Shown here piece after piece: positions 22,511-33,672 of a DNA stretch of 64,000 nt. Both the position numbers and the translations under genes were made by a program. Below the pieces are notes generated by a model that ran no database searches, had not been told where the DNA came from, and worked only from the letters and a program-made list of their open reading frames with translations. The stretch comes from Sepiola atlantica (taxonomy: Eukaryota; Mollusca; Cephalopoda; Sepiida; Sepiolidae): NCBI GenBank assembly GCA_963556195.1, contig OY744528.1:56260543-56324542 (forward strand). Reading direction: 5' to 3'. Position 1 is the first letter of the stretch. Every line of letters begins with the position of its first letter.

Positions 22511-23375
22511 ATCTGGCTCTGATTCTGTGCTGAACTCCAGACTGACTCATACCCGAACCGCAGGCTCTGACTCCTACCTGAACTGTAGGCTGTGACTCCT
22601 TCCCCAACCACAGGCTCTGACTCTTTCACAAACCTTTGGCTCTGACTCGTTCCCGAAGCTCAGGCTCTGACTCCTATCCGAACCTCAGACTCTGACTTAT
22701 TCCCGAACTGCAGGCTCTGACTCATTCGAGAACCTCCTTCCTGAACATCTGTTTTTTTATCACGGGCAATGCTGCATTTAAATACATCTGCTCTATCTAG
22801 GATATTGAGCACTTTTTGATCAAGCACCCACTCTATGATAATCAGCACTTTTAAAATTAAGGATGCCTACTCTGACTCCGTCTCAGAACCTCTGACTCTG
22901 ACTCCTTCATGAATCTGCGACTGATTCCTTCCCAAACCTCAGGCTCTGACTCATTTCTGAACATCAGTTTTTTTATCTCAGGCAATGCTGCGTTTAAACC
23001 CACCTGCTCTATCTAGGATATTGAGTACTTTTTTTTTTATTAAACACCCGCTCTATCTAAGATAATAAACACTTTTGAAATAAAGGAGGCCTACTCTGAC
23101 TTCTTTTTTTTCTCGAACTTCAGGCTCTGACTCTTACCCGAACCGCAGACTTTCTTTCTCGAACCTCAGGCTCTGACTCCTACCAAAACGTCAGGCTCTG
23201 ACACCTACCTGAACGTCAGGCTTTGACTCCTACCCGAACTGCAAGCTCTGACTACTTCCCGAATCTAAGGAACTGACTCCTACTCTTTCCCAAACTGCAG
23301 GCTCTGACCCCTTTCCTGAACCTCCGGCTGTGACTGTTTCCCAAACCTCCGATTCTGACTCCTTCTTGAACATCA
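22510..23375. repeat. Minisatellite ('gaacctcaggctctgactcc')
   Basis: About 25 units of tacccgaacctcaggctctg + actcc. A longer block of about 240 bp around 22740-22860 ('cagtttttttatc', 'gcaatgctgc', 'ctgctctatctaggatattg') recurs at 22965-23090. Confidence 0.85.
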
Positions 23376-23389
23376 GTTTTTTAAATTTT

Positions 23390-23705
23390 TATAGTTGTTT
23401 TATTTAGTACTGGCCAGGATATTCGTCGCTTAACTTAGATTGTACAGCACGTAGTCTTTCCAAATCTTCATTCATTTAGTATTTGCCAAGATATGCGTTT
23501 TTTTAACTTTGATTGTAATCGTCACCCATTTAGTACTGGCTAGTATATGCATTTCTTAACTTCGATTGTACAGTATCTGCTTTTCCTAAATCGTCACCCA
23601 TTTAGTATTGGCCAAGATATGCGTTGCTTAACTTCGGTTGTAAAAAATATGGTCATCTTAAATCGTCACCCATTTAGTACTGGTCAGAATATGCATTGCT
23701 TAACT
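23390..23705. repeat. Tandem repeat of about 78 bp, four copies
   Basis: Units of cgtcacccatttagtactgg, ccaagatatgcgttgcttaa, cttcgattgtacagtat. Position and unit length parallel the 78-bp array of copy 2, but the sequence differs. Confidence 0.85.
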
Positions 23706-23899
23706 TCTCTCTTCGAAGGATAATAATAGCAATAGAACGTTTCTAAACATTGTATTGCCTTTTTCCCGGACAACATCATTTCTATAAATATAAAATCAAG
23801 GAGGCCTTTAGAGCTATACTAAAATAACTATTTCTTATTCCTCTCCCTTTGATGAGGACAATAGTCTGAAGAGAAACGCAAAAAAAAAATAATAATGTG

Positions 23900-24380
23900 A
23901 CGATGGCATAAAAATAATATCCAAACATATCACTATGACGTCATGTACCTATCAATATAATGTCATGTGAACTAGATAACATTAAAAATCATGATCACAT
24001 TAAACGAAAAAAATGGCTATTTGACCCCCCAATAATGAATTTTCTTTTTTAATTTTTCGATATTATTTTCCTGTGGTTATGCCGGTTAAAATAATACCTA
24101 CTTTAGGGGTGTTTGTTGAGTATTTTAAAAGTTTTAATGAGACATACATACACACAGATTTTTGCCATAGTACTTTTTTTTAATAACTTAATTTTTGCCT
24201 GTTAACCTGTTTGATTGATCTAAATGTTAAGGTTATGATCTTCAAGATTGTTGGGGTTTCATCAATTGATGGGAAAAATAATTTTGTCCCATATTTTTAA
24301 TATATATAAGTAGATAAAGATATACATAACACTTTATTATAATAGATTAGTAAAAAAAATATTTAAAGAATTAAAATAAC
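23900..24380. other. Intron sequence, no gene seen
   Basis: AT-rich sequence between the Helitron-like copy and exon C. Confidence 0.5.
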
Positions 24381-24384
24381 TTAC

Positions 24385-24540
24385 CTTCACCAAGGCAGAA
24401 TGTAAAAATATATTGTGGGGCATTATGACAGCACCAATAATTCCAACAGCATAAGTGAGTTGTGTGGTATCACAACCAGCACAGTAAGGAATAAATAATC
24501 CTTTTATAACTTCCATTTGATTGGGGGCAGCGGCACCGTA
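24385..24540 (-). CDS. SLC11A2: NRAMP/DMT1 exon C (loop and TM6 metal site)
   Basis: 52 codons beginning YGAAAPNQMEVIKGLF, then PYC and GC motifs, then GAVIMPHNIFLHSALVK. The last is the most diagnostic NRAMP motif: the unwound TM6 segment whose Ala, Met and His residues line the metal and proton path. The acceptor is TTTTTCAG just right of 24540, and the donor GTAAGTTATT starts at 24384. Both borders are phase 0. It follows exon B across a 24.8-kb intron, the largest in the window, holding the Gypsy, LTR, solo LTR and Penelope-like elements. Confidence 0.97.
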
Positions 24541-24544
24541 CTGA

Positions 24545-25150
24545 AAAATTAAAAGATAACATGGTATCAAAGACATTGGTTTTCACTCTTTTAAAAACAT
24601 AAAATAAATTTGTATTTCATAGAAAAGAGTTACTGGGATAACCATATAAACATATATAATAAATATATATAATAAATATATATACAGGATGTTCAGGACA
24701 AATTATATAATTTTTTGATATTCTTTCATTTCAGAAGCATTTGTAGTATTTAATAGCGGTAAAGTGAAACTCATAGCTATTTCTGTGTTCTATTGGTTGG
24801 TCTGAAAATTGAAAACTAAGCACCGAGATATTGGAAGAGAGTGACCTGTATCATGATTTGCACCGGATTCAAAATTTCAGAAATCTTAGCTGCAGCTCAG
24901 TGTTCCATGAGATGTGAACTGGAGAATTGCGACTGAGATATGGACGCAGTGGCTAGCAGGAAGGATTATAGAAGGCGTTCTGATTGTGTCCGCATAAAAA
25001 TTTTTTCCAAGAAGCTGAAAAAGAAAAGTGAGGTAAGAGCCAGGCAAAGCAGAGCAGATCTTGGCAAGAGAAATGGGCTATAAAGAAATGTAGACAAACT
25101 CAAATGGCTATATTGAGTTGCTGTCCACTGTTATCAAGGGCTGCATGAAG
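24545..25150. other. Intron sequence, possibly 5' part of the Gypsy-type element
   Basis: Short (tatata) run at 24655-24690. From 24850 the composition resembles the following retroelement, but I found no LTR border or primer site. Confidence 0.3.
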
Positions 25151-25179
25151 TCCATACGTATGGCAGTAGGACTTAGCTC

Positions 25180-25745
25180 TATGTCATACCTCTGGAACTG
25201 GAGCAGTCGTTGAATGGATTGAGAAAGTGGAATTAGTGTCTGACTTATCTAGAGTGAAGCGGCTTCATGTGATCCCATTTCGGCTAACAGAGGGAGCGTT
25301 TGCAGTTTACCAACAACTGACTAAAGAAGAGAAATCGGATGCAACAAGAATTAAATATGCACTATTTACTGCCTTTGCCGATGACAGACTTACGGCAAAT
25401 GAGAAGTTCGAGCCATATGTGTTTCGTCTGGGCAAGACTGTAGATGTGATTTTGACAGATTTGCAGAAGCTGTCAGTCCTATTTGGAGGAATGCCAGATA
25501 ATGTGATGGTGTGCATGTTTTTACGGGGCCTTCCTGACCCTGTGAAAAGGCTGTTGCAGTCCTTCTCCAGAATGGATGATCTGACTTTAGAAGAGGTGTT
25601 GGATCGAGCTTGTGGCTGATTATAAGTGTTATAAATGCAATGATTCTAATCATATCGCAAAAGACTGTGTAAAGAGGAGGTAGACCACCCATCAACGCTG
25701 TTAGTGGTGTAACAAGACTGGTCATCTGGTCAGAGGTTGTCCAGG
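25180..25745 (+). pseudogene. Gypsy-type LTR retrotransposon gag with CCHC fingers
   Basis: 25227-25619 gives VSDLSRVKRLHVIPFRLTEG, later QQLTKEEKSDATRIKYALFT and FLRGLPDPVKRLLQSFSR, a capsid-type gag. After a frame change, YKCYKCNDSNHIAKDC (25617-25672) and CWCNKTGHLVRGCPG are two CCHC zinc knuckles that bind RNA in the particle. Frames are broken between the two parts. Confidence 0.8.
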
Positions 25746-25789
25746 AAACAATGTTGGGGACAAGACATCAGTGCCAGTCTATTCCCCAG

Positions 25790-26160
25790 TCAGAATGTGA
25801 ACTTAGCACTACCTATCTATGTTGATGATGCACCATGCTTGGCACTCCTCGACACTGGGTGCTCCAGAAGATGGGGTAATTACACTGACCGGCGCTACAC
25901 AGGCCTGCTGCAGAAATGGCACTATTAAGATTCGTACAGAGATTGGTAACGTTGTCACAATCAACATGCTGGTTATACAAGGGAAGCCTCTTGATTTTTA
26001 TACGCTATTTGGCATCGACGCCATTAAGGCACTAGCAGCGTTCACATCACACAGTCTGGAAATGTTGAGTTTGGGGAGACACAACCCATCTGTGCAGCGC
26101 TTCGTATATATGAAGCTGATTTTGTTGCAAAACTTGACGAGCGGAAGGGAGTGTTAGTTG
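25790..26160 (+). pseudogene. Gypsy-type aspartic protease remnant
   Basis: LALPIYVDDAPCLALLDTGC (25801-25860) holds the Asp-Thr-Gly active site in the form LLDTGCS. After a frame change, LDFYTLFGIDAIKALAAF matches the protease C-terminal G-x-D motif. Confidence 0.8.
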
Positions 26161-26239
26161 CAGCATGGAAATAGTCAGCGGGTTGTGCACCAGAGAAACT
26201 GGAAACTCAGATTTCTGAATATCTGATTAAGAGAGGATT

Positions 26240-26930
26240 ATGAACACAAGTTGCCGACCTGGATAAACAACGGTTGGTTGCTGCCATATAATAAGGAGGA
26301 GTTTGACTCACCCAAGGGACTAATGCAACTAAAAGCCATACTGCAGGCCAATAAAAATAAAGTTTGTCCTGTAATGAACTATCGTGAATTAAGCACCTAT
26401 GTTGATGCATTCAATGGCGATGTATTCACAGAGAAAATGTGAGAATGGAGACAGCAAGGAACGAAATGATCCATCCTGGACCTCAAGAATACATACTTGC
26501 AGATCCATGTTGATAGATCCCTCTAGCCATACCAAACAGTGATATTTAAAGAACAAAAATATGCTCTAACCAATTAGGGTTTAGCTTAAATGTGGTACCT
26601 TTGGTAATGTTGGCTGTGCTCGAGGCTGGGTTAGCCTAGGATGAAAAGATAAGGAGAGCAACGTCAGCGTTTTCGATGACATATATGTCACTGAGAACGT
26701 GTTGTCAGAATTCATGAGAAAGCATCTGAATCTGTATGGACTCATGAGTAAGGATTCAGAAAAGCAGCAAAACAGTGCAATAATGCTGGGATTAGAAGCT
26801 TGGGAGGAGCATGGTCGACTGCGATGATGGTGAGGAAGCAGTACTGTAAACGGTCCTATAAACATGTATATTCTCCATGTGTGACAAACTAGTGGGGCAC
26901 TTTCCCGTGTGTGGATGGCTTTGAGTGGCA
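26240..26930 (+). pseudogene. Gypsy-type reverse transcriptase remnant
   Basis: Pieces VCPVMNYRELSTYVDAFNGD, SILDLKNTYLQIHVDRSL and TVIFKEQKYALT match RT motifs of this Gypsy lineage, with several stops. The region where the catalytic Tyr-x-Asp-Asp should be (26660-26700) reads only SMTYMS-like sequence. Confidence 0.8.
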
Positions 26931-26999
26931 ACAGGCTTTATCAAATGTCACGCTACAACTATCACATAGGACTGGGATGACAAGATAGCGATTCTCCTC

Positions 27000-27480
27000 T
27001 GCCCGAGTACAGCAATCAGATCCTGTCCAAGGAAAATGGTGTGTGAGCACGAAGGAACTAGATGTGTTGGTGGATGCAAGCTTGCTGGCTGTAGCGTGGC
27101 TCTTGACGCCAATAGAGTCATCATCGAGGATGCCTGCTGGTAGTGAGGAACAAAGAATACTAAACATATAAACGTGGCAAAGCTGGATGCCGTGCTAAAA
27201 AGAGTAAACCTCACACTTAAATGGAAGGCCAATGTGTTACACATAAAAACAGACTTCCTGTGTGTGTACAATTGGGTGACCAATGCCCTCATGGGACAAT
27301 CTCAGTTGAGCACCAAGGCTGTAAGCGAGATGCTCATAAGGCAAAGACTGGACACGATAATCTCAATTGTGAAAGAGTACAACATTGCGGTTGATGTAGC
27401 ACTAGTAAGATCTGACCAGAACCGAGCAGACTCACTGACAAGAGTTCCACAGTGGCGGCTCAATGATGTGAAGAAAGAGA
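27000..27480 (+). pseudogene. Gypsy-type RNase H remnant
   Basis: 27174-27480 reads VAKLDAVLKRVNLTLKWKAN, then HIKTDFLCVYNWVTNAL and SDQNRADSLTRVPQWRL. This is the RNase H fold with its conserved Asp in 'KTD' and the terminal N-x-A-D-x-L-T-R motif. It removes RNA template during reverse transcription. Confidence 0.85.
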
Positions 27481-27519
27481 TTGGCCCCACACAGCCAGTG
27501 AGTGTTCTTGCCACAGGGA

Positions 27520-28465
27520 ACCTGAACCCAACCCAGCTGAACAAAGTTCATGGACATAGTGGGTATCCTGAAGTAAGGCGAACATTATATTTTGTGCATA
27601 GAATCGATCTGTGCATGTCTAAAATGACAGTAAGAGCAGTTATTTGTGAACAATGTCAGAAAATCGACCCAGCTCCAGAGCGATGTCGCTCAGTGTGCAT
27701 GAAATATGGAACTGGCTGGGTCTGGACATCACAGACTATAACAGTTGCCATTTTTTAACACTGATTGATTGTGGCCCCATGCAGTTTTGAATCTGGCGGC
27801 CACTACAACAACAAGACACTGCGCATGTGATCCAGCAATTAGAATCAGTTTTTTTTATATGACCCCCCCCCCCGCCAAGATCCTGGCTGATAATGATATT
27901 GCCTTCTGTAGTCAACAATTCAGACAGTTCATGAATGAATGGGGTGTCCACTTCTGACCACGCTGCACATATGGGCAATCAGGAAATGGTATCATAGAAA
28001 GGTGTCATAAGACAGTAAAGCAGATTGTTGCACGAAATGAAGGCTGTGTATTGGTACAACATTACCCCTAAGTATGATGTGTCCGCCCTGTCAGCACCCG
28101 CTAATTTGCTGCACTCATATCAGATCAAAGTGAAAGAGATCAATGTTGTGCCCTATCCGGGTATCCAAAGGATCTCTACACATTATAAAGAGGGGGACAC
28201 AGTTTGGATGAAAAATCCACAAGGACATTGCACGTTGAAAGTCAAACTAGGTCGTATCAGCAGAGTGATAAGTCCACAGTCAGGGTGGTCGTCAATGGCA
28301 CACCTCGGCATGTGGGAGATGTGTGCCCACGTCTCAGTTCAGCACTGGTAGTAAACAACAGCGATGACACATCATCAGAGAGTGCTGAATGGAGAGAACA
28401 AGATTCCAATGTAGTAGTGGTTCCACGTCTAAAAGTGACGGAAAGGCCGGACCGACTTTGATTGA
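27520..28465 (+). pseudogene. Gypsy-type integrase remnant
   Basis: HGHSGYPEVRRTLYFVHR plus CEQCQKIDPAP make the HHCC zinc domain. ADNDIAFCSQQFRQFMNEWG (27890-27950) contains the second catalytic Asp, and SGNGIIERCHKTVKQIV the catalytic Glu helix. HYKEGDTVWMKNPQGH and VVVNGTPRHVGDVC form the C-terminal domain. Many stops and a C run (27860-27873) break it. No 3' LTR was identified with confidence. Confidence 0.85.
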
Positions 28466-28591
28466 GCTGCCAATTCAGATCCCGGTACTTCTGATGCTTT
28501 AGTCAGAGAGGAAGAAATAACTGTCCAACTGCAGAGGAGTACTAGTGTAAAATGATCAGTCATCCACTGTCACTTGTGTGATCATATGATA

Positions 28592-28744
28592 CGTTGGGAC
28601 GCGTTATTTGCTTAGAGTGTTGTGTATGTTTGTTTAAATTTAGTGTAAGGAAGGTTTGGAAAGTAACAGTTGAGATTTAAACCGGAGGAGATTTAAAGAG
28701 ATATAAAATATAAAAAATAAAAAAAAAAAAAAAATAAAAATAAA

Positions 28745-28776
<32 letters not shown>

Positions 28777-29155
28777 TAAAATAAAGAAAGTAAAAAAAGA
28801 AAATAATAAATAATAAATAATAATAAAATAAATAAAAAGAATGTTTCTATATAATTCCCGTGAGTCAATATTATGAATTTCGCATATTTGTCCGTTACTG
28901 TTTTGGGGTTTGATGATGTGCGTTCTAAAGGGAGAGAGAAACGGTTAAAGGCGTTTAAAAGGAACAACATTACTTAATTTCGTGTATAAATCCTGAAGTA
29001 AAGGACTTTAAATCAATCCCGAAGAAATTTAAATAAAGGTGTCATCCGGCCAGTCTAAGTAGTAACTCTGTAGGAATTTTAAATGTTTTGAAACCGTTTA
29101 ATTGGATCTGTTTGGGAGATGTGTGAGATTATTTTTATTTTTATTTTCATTTTTA

Positions 29156-29187
<32 letters not shown>

Positions 29188-29326
29188 TTTATTTTTTATA
29201 TCTCTTTAAATCTCCGGTTTAAATCTCAACTGTTACTTTTCACGCCCCCCCCCCCTTTTCAAACCTTCCTTACACTAAATTTAAACAAACATACACAACA
29301 CTCTAAGCAAGTAAGGCGTCCCAACG
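28592..29326. repeat. Inverted repeat, arms of about 130 bp
   Basis: The left arm 28592-28720 (cgttgggacg, ttgcttagagtgttgtgtat, gtttgtttaaatttagtg) returns as its reverse complement at 29190-29326, with a C-run insertion at 29245-29257. The loop of about 470 bp holds poly(A)/(TAA) tracts and an unrelated segment. The arm follows directly on the Gypsy-type pol, so it may be its LTR piece plus an inverted copy. Confidence 0.75.
28725..28840. repeat. (A)n/(AAT)n low-complexity tract
   Basis: Runs of a, taa and aataa. The counterpart (att)n at 29130-29190 is part of the inverted symmetry. Confidence 0.9.
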
Positions 29327-29384
29327 AGAGTGACACGTGACTTCATATTTCCGAAACAGATGACAACAGAAGCTGAAGAGAGCC

Positions 29385-29432
29385 GGATGGCTAAGTCTTT
29401 CCGTGCTTGAAACCGACGGTACGAATGTTGTA
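29385..29432 (+). repeat. Weak tRNA-like fragment
   Basis: TGGCTAAGTCT (29388-29398) and GGTACGAATGT (29418-29428) resemble A and B boxes, but the spacing is far too short for a full tRNA. Possibly a deleted SINE head. Confidence 0.25.
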
Positions 29433-29449
29433 CTAATTTTTCTGCACCA

Positions 29450-30130
29450 AAATAAATATATATATATATAACTGATCCCCCCACTAAATTCTAAAATATT
29501 TGTTTTTCTTTATCTCCGTTTTCCACAGTGTTAACACGCAATTGCCTAAAAAAAGCAGAACGTCATTTTTTCGTGGAGGGGGAGATATAAGAGGGTATTA
29601 ATCTGCAAATTTACCCATATTCAATGCTTTTAATCTTATACATTTTTTTAACTATACGTCCCTTTTTTATTTTTATTTTAAGCAATTGATTTTGGTTGGT
29701 TTGTCCCGTGAAAATTGAATAAAAAACTTTAAAATTATCTAACTAATTAAAGACCTTATTTTTATGGTATAAATAAAAATATTAAAAGTTTGGATATTAT
29801 TGTAGATGAACACCCATCTACCGATAAAAAGAGATTCTACATTTTAGGCGATTACGTGTGAATAAAAAAAAAGCTGGCAGAAAGAGAAACAACAAAAATA
29901 TTTTAGAATTTCGCAAATAAATTTAACGTAAAATGATCCTGCTTTTTCGAGCCATTCTATTATTCTTATTCTATTATTATGGCAGTTAACCATTTTTTGC
30001 CATTGGAGATAAATTCTGTACGTTATTGTTTTGGGGCGATTGCGTGTGGTTTTACAACCTTACAAGTCGAACTTGGAATTAGTGTTAAAAATATATTAGT
30101 CAACTGCCCTAATAATTTAGAATGATCCCT
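29450..30130. other. Intron sequence, no gene seen
   Basis: AT-rich, with a short (at)n run at 29456-29470. Ends at the first base of the LTR element. Confidence 0.5.
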
Positions 30131-31192
30131 TGTCGGGGCCCGACACACCGCGAAGTCTGTTTACATTTGGAAAAGACGCCATCTTAAAAAACCGTAAACA
30201 GCAGCAGCATCAGTCGCGTTTCCTTTGTTTGCCACTCCTTCTGATAAAAACAGCAGCAGCTTCAAATCGCCATTTTGTTCACTATGACTCAGCAAAAACA
30301 CGGCCAGCAAATATATTCCTTATTTCTTCTTTAAGGAATACAAATGCGTTTCCCGACTACGCCGATAACCTCACTAATACATCCAAGGCACCTGTCGGCA
30401 ATGTAGTACAACAAAAGATCTCTTCGGTATTTATTTATCAAAATTAATCCCTTTCACAGGACCAACGAAAGTAACTTGGCACATGTTACATGAGATCTCC
30501 CGTTTTCGACTAAAAACCCCAATTCAACCACTTTTTCCTTAACATGACCATCCAATTTTTTGGCGCAGTCCCTATTAGCTAGTAGTATAAATGAGCTCTT
30601 TGCCCCCATCTTTATTTTAGGTGTCAGAACTCCTTCAGGATGCCCGCTCCCTAATTTATTTTATATCCCTGACCCGCCCTAATAGTTCTTATCCTGGAGG
30701 ACACCGCACATCCCGACAAACCCATCCCTCATTTCTTTTGCCCCCATATAGAAACGCCCACTCCCAATTAGGAGCTGACTCTCTTGCTTTCGGTTTTTAC
30801 CGGAAGACAGCGAGCAGTTCATACCTTAGATAGGATGGGGGGACCCTACTAACTTACCATAATTAGCATTTTCTTTGGTTCTTTATTTTTACTACCCCTT
30901 TTATTTTTATTTATTTTGGGGGGATTATTTAAGGCTTAGTTTTTTGTTCTCCGACGCCCATCATCACACATGTACATACTTTTTGTAAATAAAAATCATT
31001 TCAAACACCTGGGGATATTTTAAGTAGTTTAAGTCCATAGAGGAATGTGGTATTATGGTGACTGAAACTAGTTTCTAGGGTATTTCTAGACCAAGTGGAC
31101 GACCCCCGACCCCCATCTTCCCCCCCCCCCATACCCCCCTTTTGGCCTTGTGCCACATCTGATTTTTTGTATAAAACTTTGGATAAATAAAC

Positions 31193-32160
31193 CAATTCAA
31201 CCACGGGTTTTTAAACCCACCTAATAAACTGGTATTGTCCTGGCCTTTGGGTCTGGATTTACGCCGGTCTATTGGGGGTTGTCTGGTCCTGTGCAGTTCA
31301 AGGAGGTGCACCCTCCCAGGCTTCGCCTCCCCTCTTTGGGGGGGAGTAAGTTTATTGCTTACTGTCTGAGGCGCCCCTACCGGGAATGCCGACGGGGCTG
31401 CCCAGGCAATTTTTAAATGGTCAGATTACTCACCTCTCGAGCGCTGGCTTATCTAATCCCACTTTCCCGACCTTGTGTCACATTTTACCTTGTGGGAGGT
31501 AGATAAATAGTAATTCAACCACGGGTTTTTAAACCCACCTAATAGACTGGTATTGTCCTGGTCTTTGGGTCTGGATTTACGCCGGTCTATTGGGGGTTGT
31601 CTTGTCCTGTGCAGTTCTAGTAGGTGCACCCTCCCAGGCTTCGCCTCCCCTCTTTGGGGAGGAGTAAGTTTATTGCTTACTGTCTGAGGCGCCCTACCGG
31701 GAATGCCGACGGGGCTGCCCAGGCAATTTTTAAATGGCCAGAATACTCACCTCGAGCCCTGGCTTTTCTAATCCCACTTTCCCGACCTTGTGTCACATCT
31801 TGCCTTGTGGGAGGTAGATAAATAGTAATTCAACCAGGGGTATTTTTACCCCACCTAATAAACCAGTATCGTCCGGGCCTTTGGGTCTGGATTCACGCCG
31901 GTCTATTGGGGGTTGTTGGTCCTGTGCAGTTCTAGTAGGTGCACCCTCCCAGGCTTTGCCTCCCCTCTTTGGGGAGGAGTAAGTTTATTGCTTACTGTCT
32001 GAGGCGCCCTACCGGGAATGCCGACGGGGCTGCCCAGGCAATTTTTAAATGGCCAGAATACTCACCTCGAGCCCTGGCTTTTCTAATCCCATTTTCCCGA
32101 CCTTGTGTCACATCTTGCCTTGTGGGAGGTAGATAAATATACCAATTCAGCCAGGGGGTC
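31193..32160. repeat. Three tandem units of about 316 bp
   Basis: Units begin aattcaaccacgggt at 31193, 31511 and 31826, with a fourth start at 32143. They are nearly identical. Each contains ggtgcaccctcccaggc, a short palindrome (cctcccctctttggggagg), gtctgaggcgccctaccggg and cccgaccttgtgtcacat. The same core occurs once at 60898-61080 in the Tx1 LINE 5' region. Confidence 0.9.
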
Positions 32161-32199
32161 AGGAGGCCCCCCACGTATGACTTGGTCCACGGATGGACC

Positions 32200-32530
32200 A
32201 GTCGTCGGCAGTCTGAGTTCCTGCACACAGCGGTCGCAACTCCTGCACCCCGCGTCGGCAGTTCTGAACTCTTGCATCTGCAGTTCTTAGTTCCTGCTCC
32301 CCAGCAGTCCTGAGTTCCTGCAGACAGCAGTCGCAACTCCTGCACCCGCAGTCCTGAGTTCCTGCACCCTGCAGCTCCGACTCCTGCATCAACACCCGGC
32401 AGCTCTGACTCATGCTCCAGCACTCTGCAGTTCTGAGCCCTTGCAGTCCCGAGCTTCCTGCACCAGCACTCTCCTGCTCCAACTGCTCCAGCACCCTGCA
32501 ATCCTGAGCTCCTGCACCAGCGGCTCCAAC
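32200..32530. repeat. Minisatellite of about 25-30 bp ('gcagtcctgagttcctgcac')
   Basis: About twelve degenerate units of ctgcagtcctgagttcctgc + acc. A shorter version is at 35880-36015 in the 3' LTR, so part of the LTR size difference is array length. Confidence 0.85.
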
Positions 32531-32963
32531 TCCTTTTTCCAACAGCCCTTATCAGGGCTACTACTACTACTACTATCCACTACAACTACTGCAATTTTTC
32601 CAACAGCCCTTATCAGGGCTACTACTCACTCAAACTAATGCAATAATTTTTGCCAGCACGAGTACCTTGCCAACATCCGTAGACAGCTACCCAGCCTTCC
32701 TCTGCGACGACGCCACTCCTGCCGTTCCAGTTTTGCTGTCACCAGAGACGCCACCCCAGTCGTTCCAGTCTCTCCTGATCCAGCGACGCCATCTCAATTC
32801 ACTTCACTTGTTATTACCATATGGTAAATAAACATTCCTTTCTTTGGACCCTTTCACCAGCGTTTGTCCTCTATTCTTTGCCATTGCCGTTACTTGCCTG
32901 TGTCCACCTTTTCTTAGTTGTTGGGGCTGATCGACCAACCCCAACGGTCGGTCCCGCAACAAG

Positions 32964-32984
32964 TGGTGATCCCGACGTGATTTG
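32964..32984 (+). promoter_or_regulatory. Primer-binding site for tRNA-Trp
   Basis: TGGTGATCCCGACGTGATTT complements the 3' end of animal tRNA-Trp (CCA plus acceptor and T arm) with one mismatch, two bases after the 5' LTR. Reverse transcription of the element would start here. Confidence 0.8.
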
Positions 32985-33179
32985 TGGACACGGGCAACGG
33001 CTGGTAGAGAAGATGACATATCGTCCGGACCTCATCAACCACAATTTTGAACATCTCAACAAACTCAGCCAAACACGAACAACATCACCAAGCCCCATGA
33101 CTTAATACTGGTTATAAAAAGTCAGGGTCAGCAAGCATCAACCTTACCCTTCAAGGCCTACCAACCCTCTTCAACACAA

Positions 33180-33530
33180 GACGCGACAACCAAATGTTCC
33201 CTGACATTCATCAACCACCTAACGTTCCCGGACATCACTGACAACACTATGGAAGAAATCGCACCAGTTCAAAAACGAGTACACATGCAAAAGCATGACT
33301 AAATACTCAACAACTGGACGTTCGTTGATCAACAGGAGGACACATCAACTTGAACAACCAAATCTTCCCGGACATTCATGAAGCGCCAAACATTCCCGGA
33401 CATCGCTGACGACACTATGGAAGAAATCGCACCAGTTCAAAAACGAGTACACCTGCACAAGCACGACTAAATACTCAACAACTGGACATTCATTGATCAA
33501 CTGGAGGATCCATCAACTTGAACATCGCGC
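33180..33530. repeat. Two direct copies of a segment of about 170 bp in the LTR element interior
   Basis: acactatggaagaaatcgca and agtacacatgcaaaagcatg-type words recur about 178 bp apart (33245 and 33413), together with aaatactcaacaactggac. Confidence 0.8.
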
Positions 33531-33672
33531 ACCAACACCAATACAGACCCACTTGTACTTGGACCTGCTAACTCACTTGCAGACATTTGCACATCTGACT
33601 TTAACCATAGTGTACAATCAATCTTGACAACTAAATGTTTGTTCATCAGCTCCACGACACGGACTAATAAAC

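Larger units (their letters stand above)
20977..23890 (-). mobile_element. Helitron-like element, copy 3
   Basis: The minus-strand 3' end CTAG (20977-20980) is followed by T, with hairpin gcaacgctgggtacc just before. About 700 bp next to it closely match copy 2. Then come three arrays in the same order as copy 2 but with different units: 20-30 bp (21715-22510), about 28 bp (22510-23370) and about 78 bp (23390-23700). No coding region. Confidence 0.55.
30131..32961 (+). repeat. 5' LTR, enlarged by an insertion of about 1.95 kb
   Basis: 30131-30515 and 32473-32961 match the two halves of the 3' LTR. The part between, 30516-32472, is absent there. It consists of an unassigned GC-richer block with a TATA-like tagtataaat at 30586, three 316-bp units and a 25-30-bp minisatellite. 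An AATAAA follows ccatatggt near 32824, as in the 3' LTR. Confidence 0.75.

Noticed and set aside
25307..25725. Minus-strand frames over the Gypsy-type gag
   Set aside because: Shadows of the plus-strand gag and zinc-knuckle sequence.
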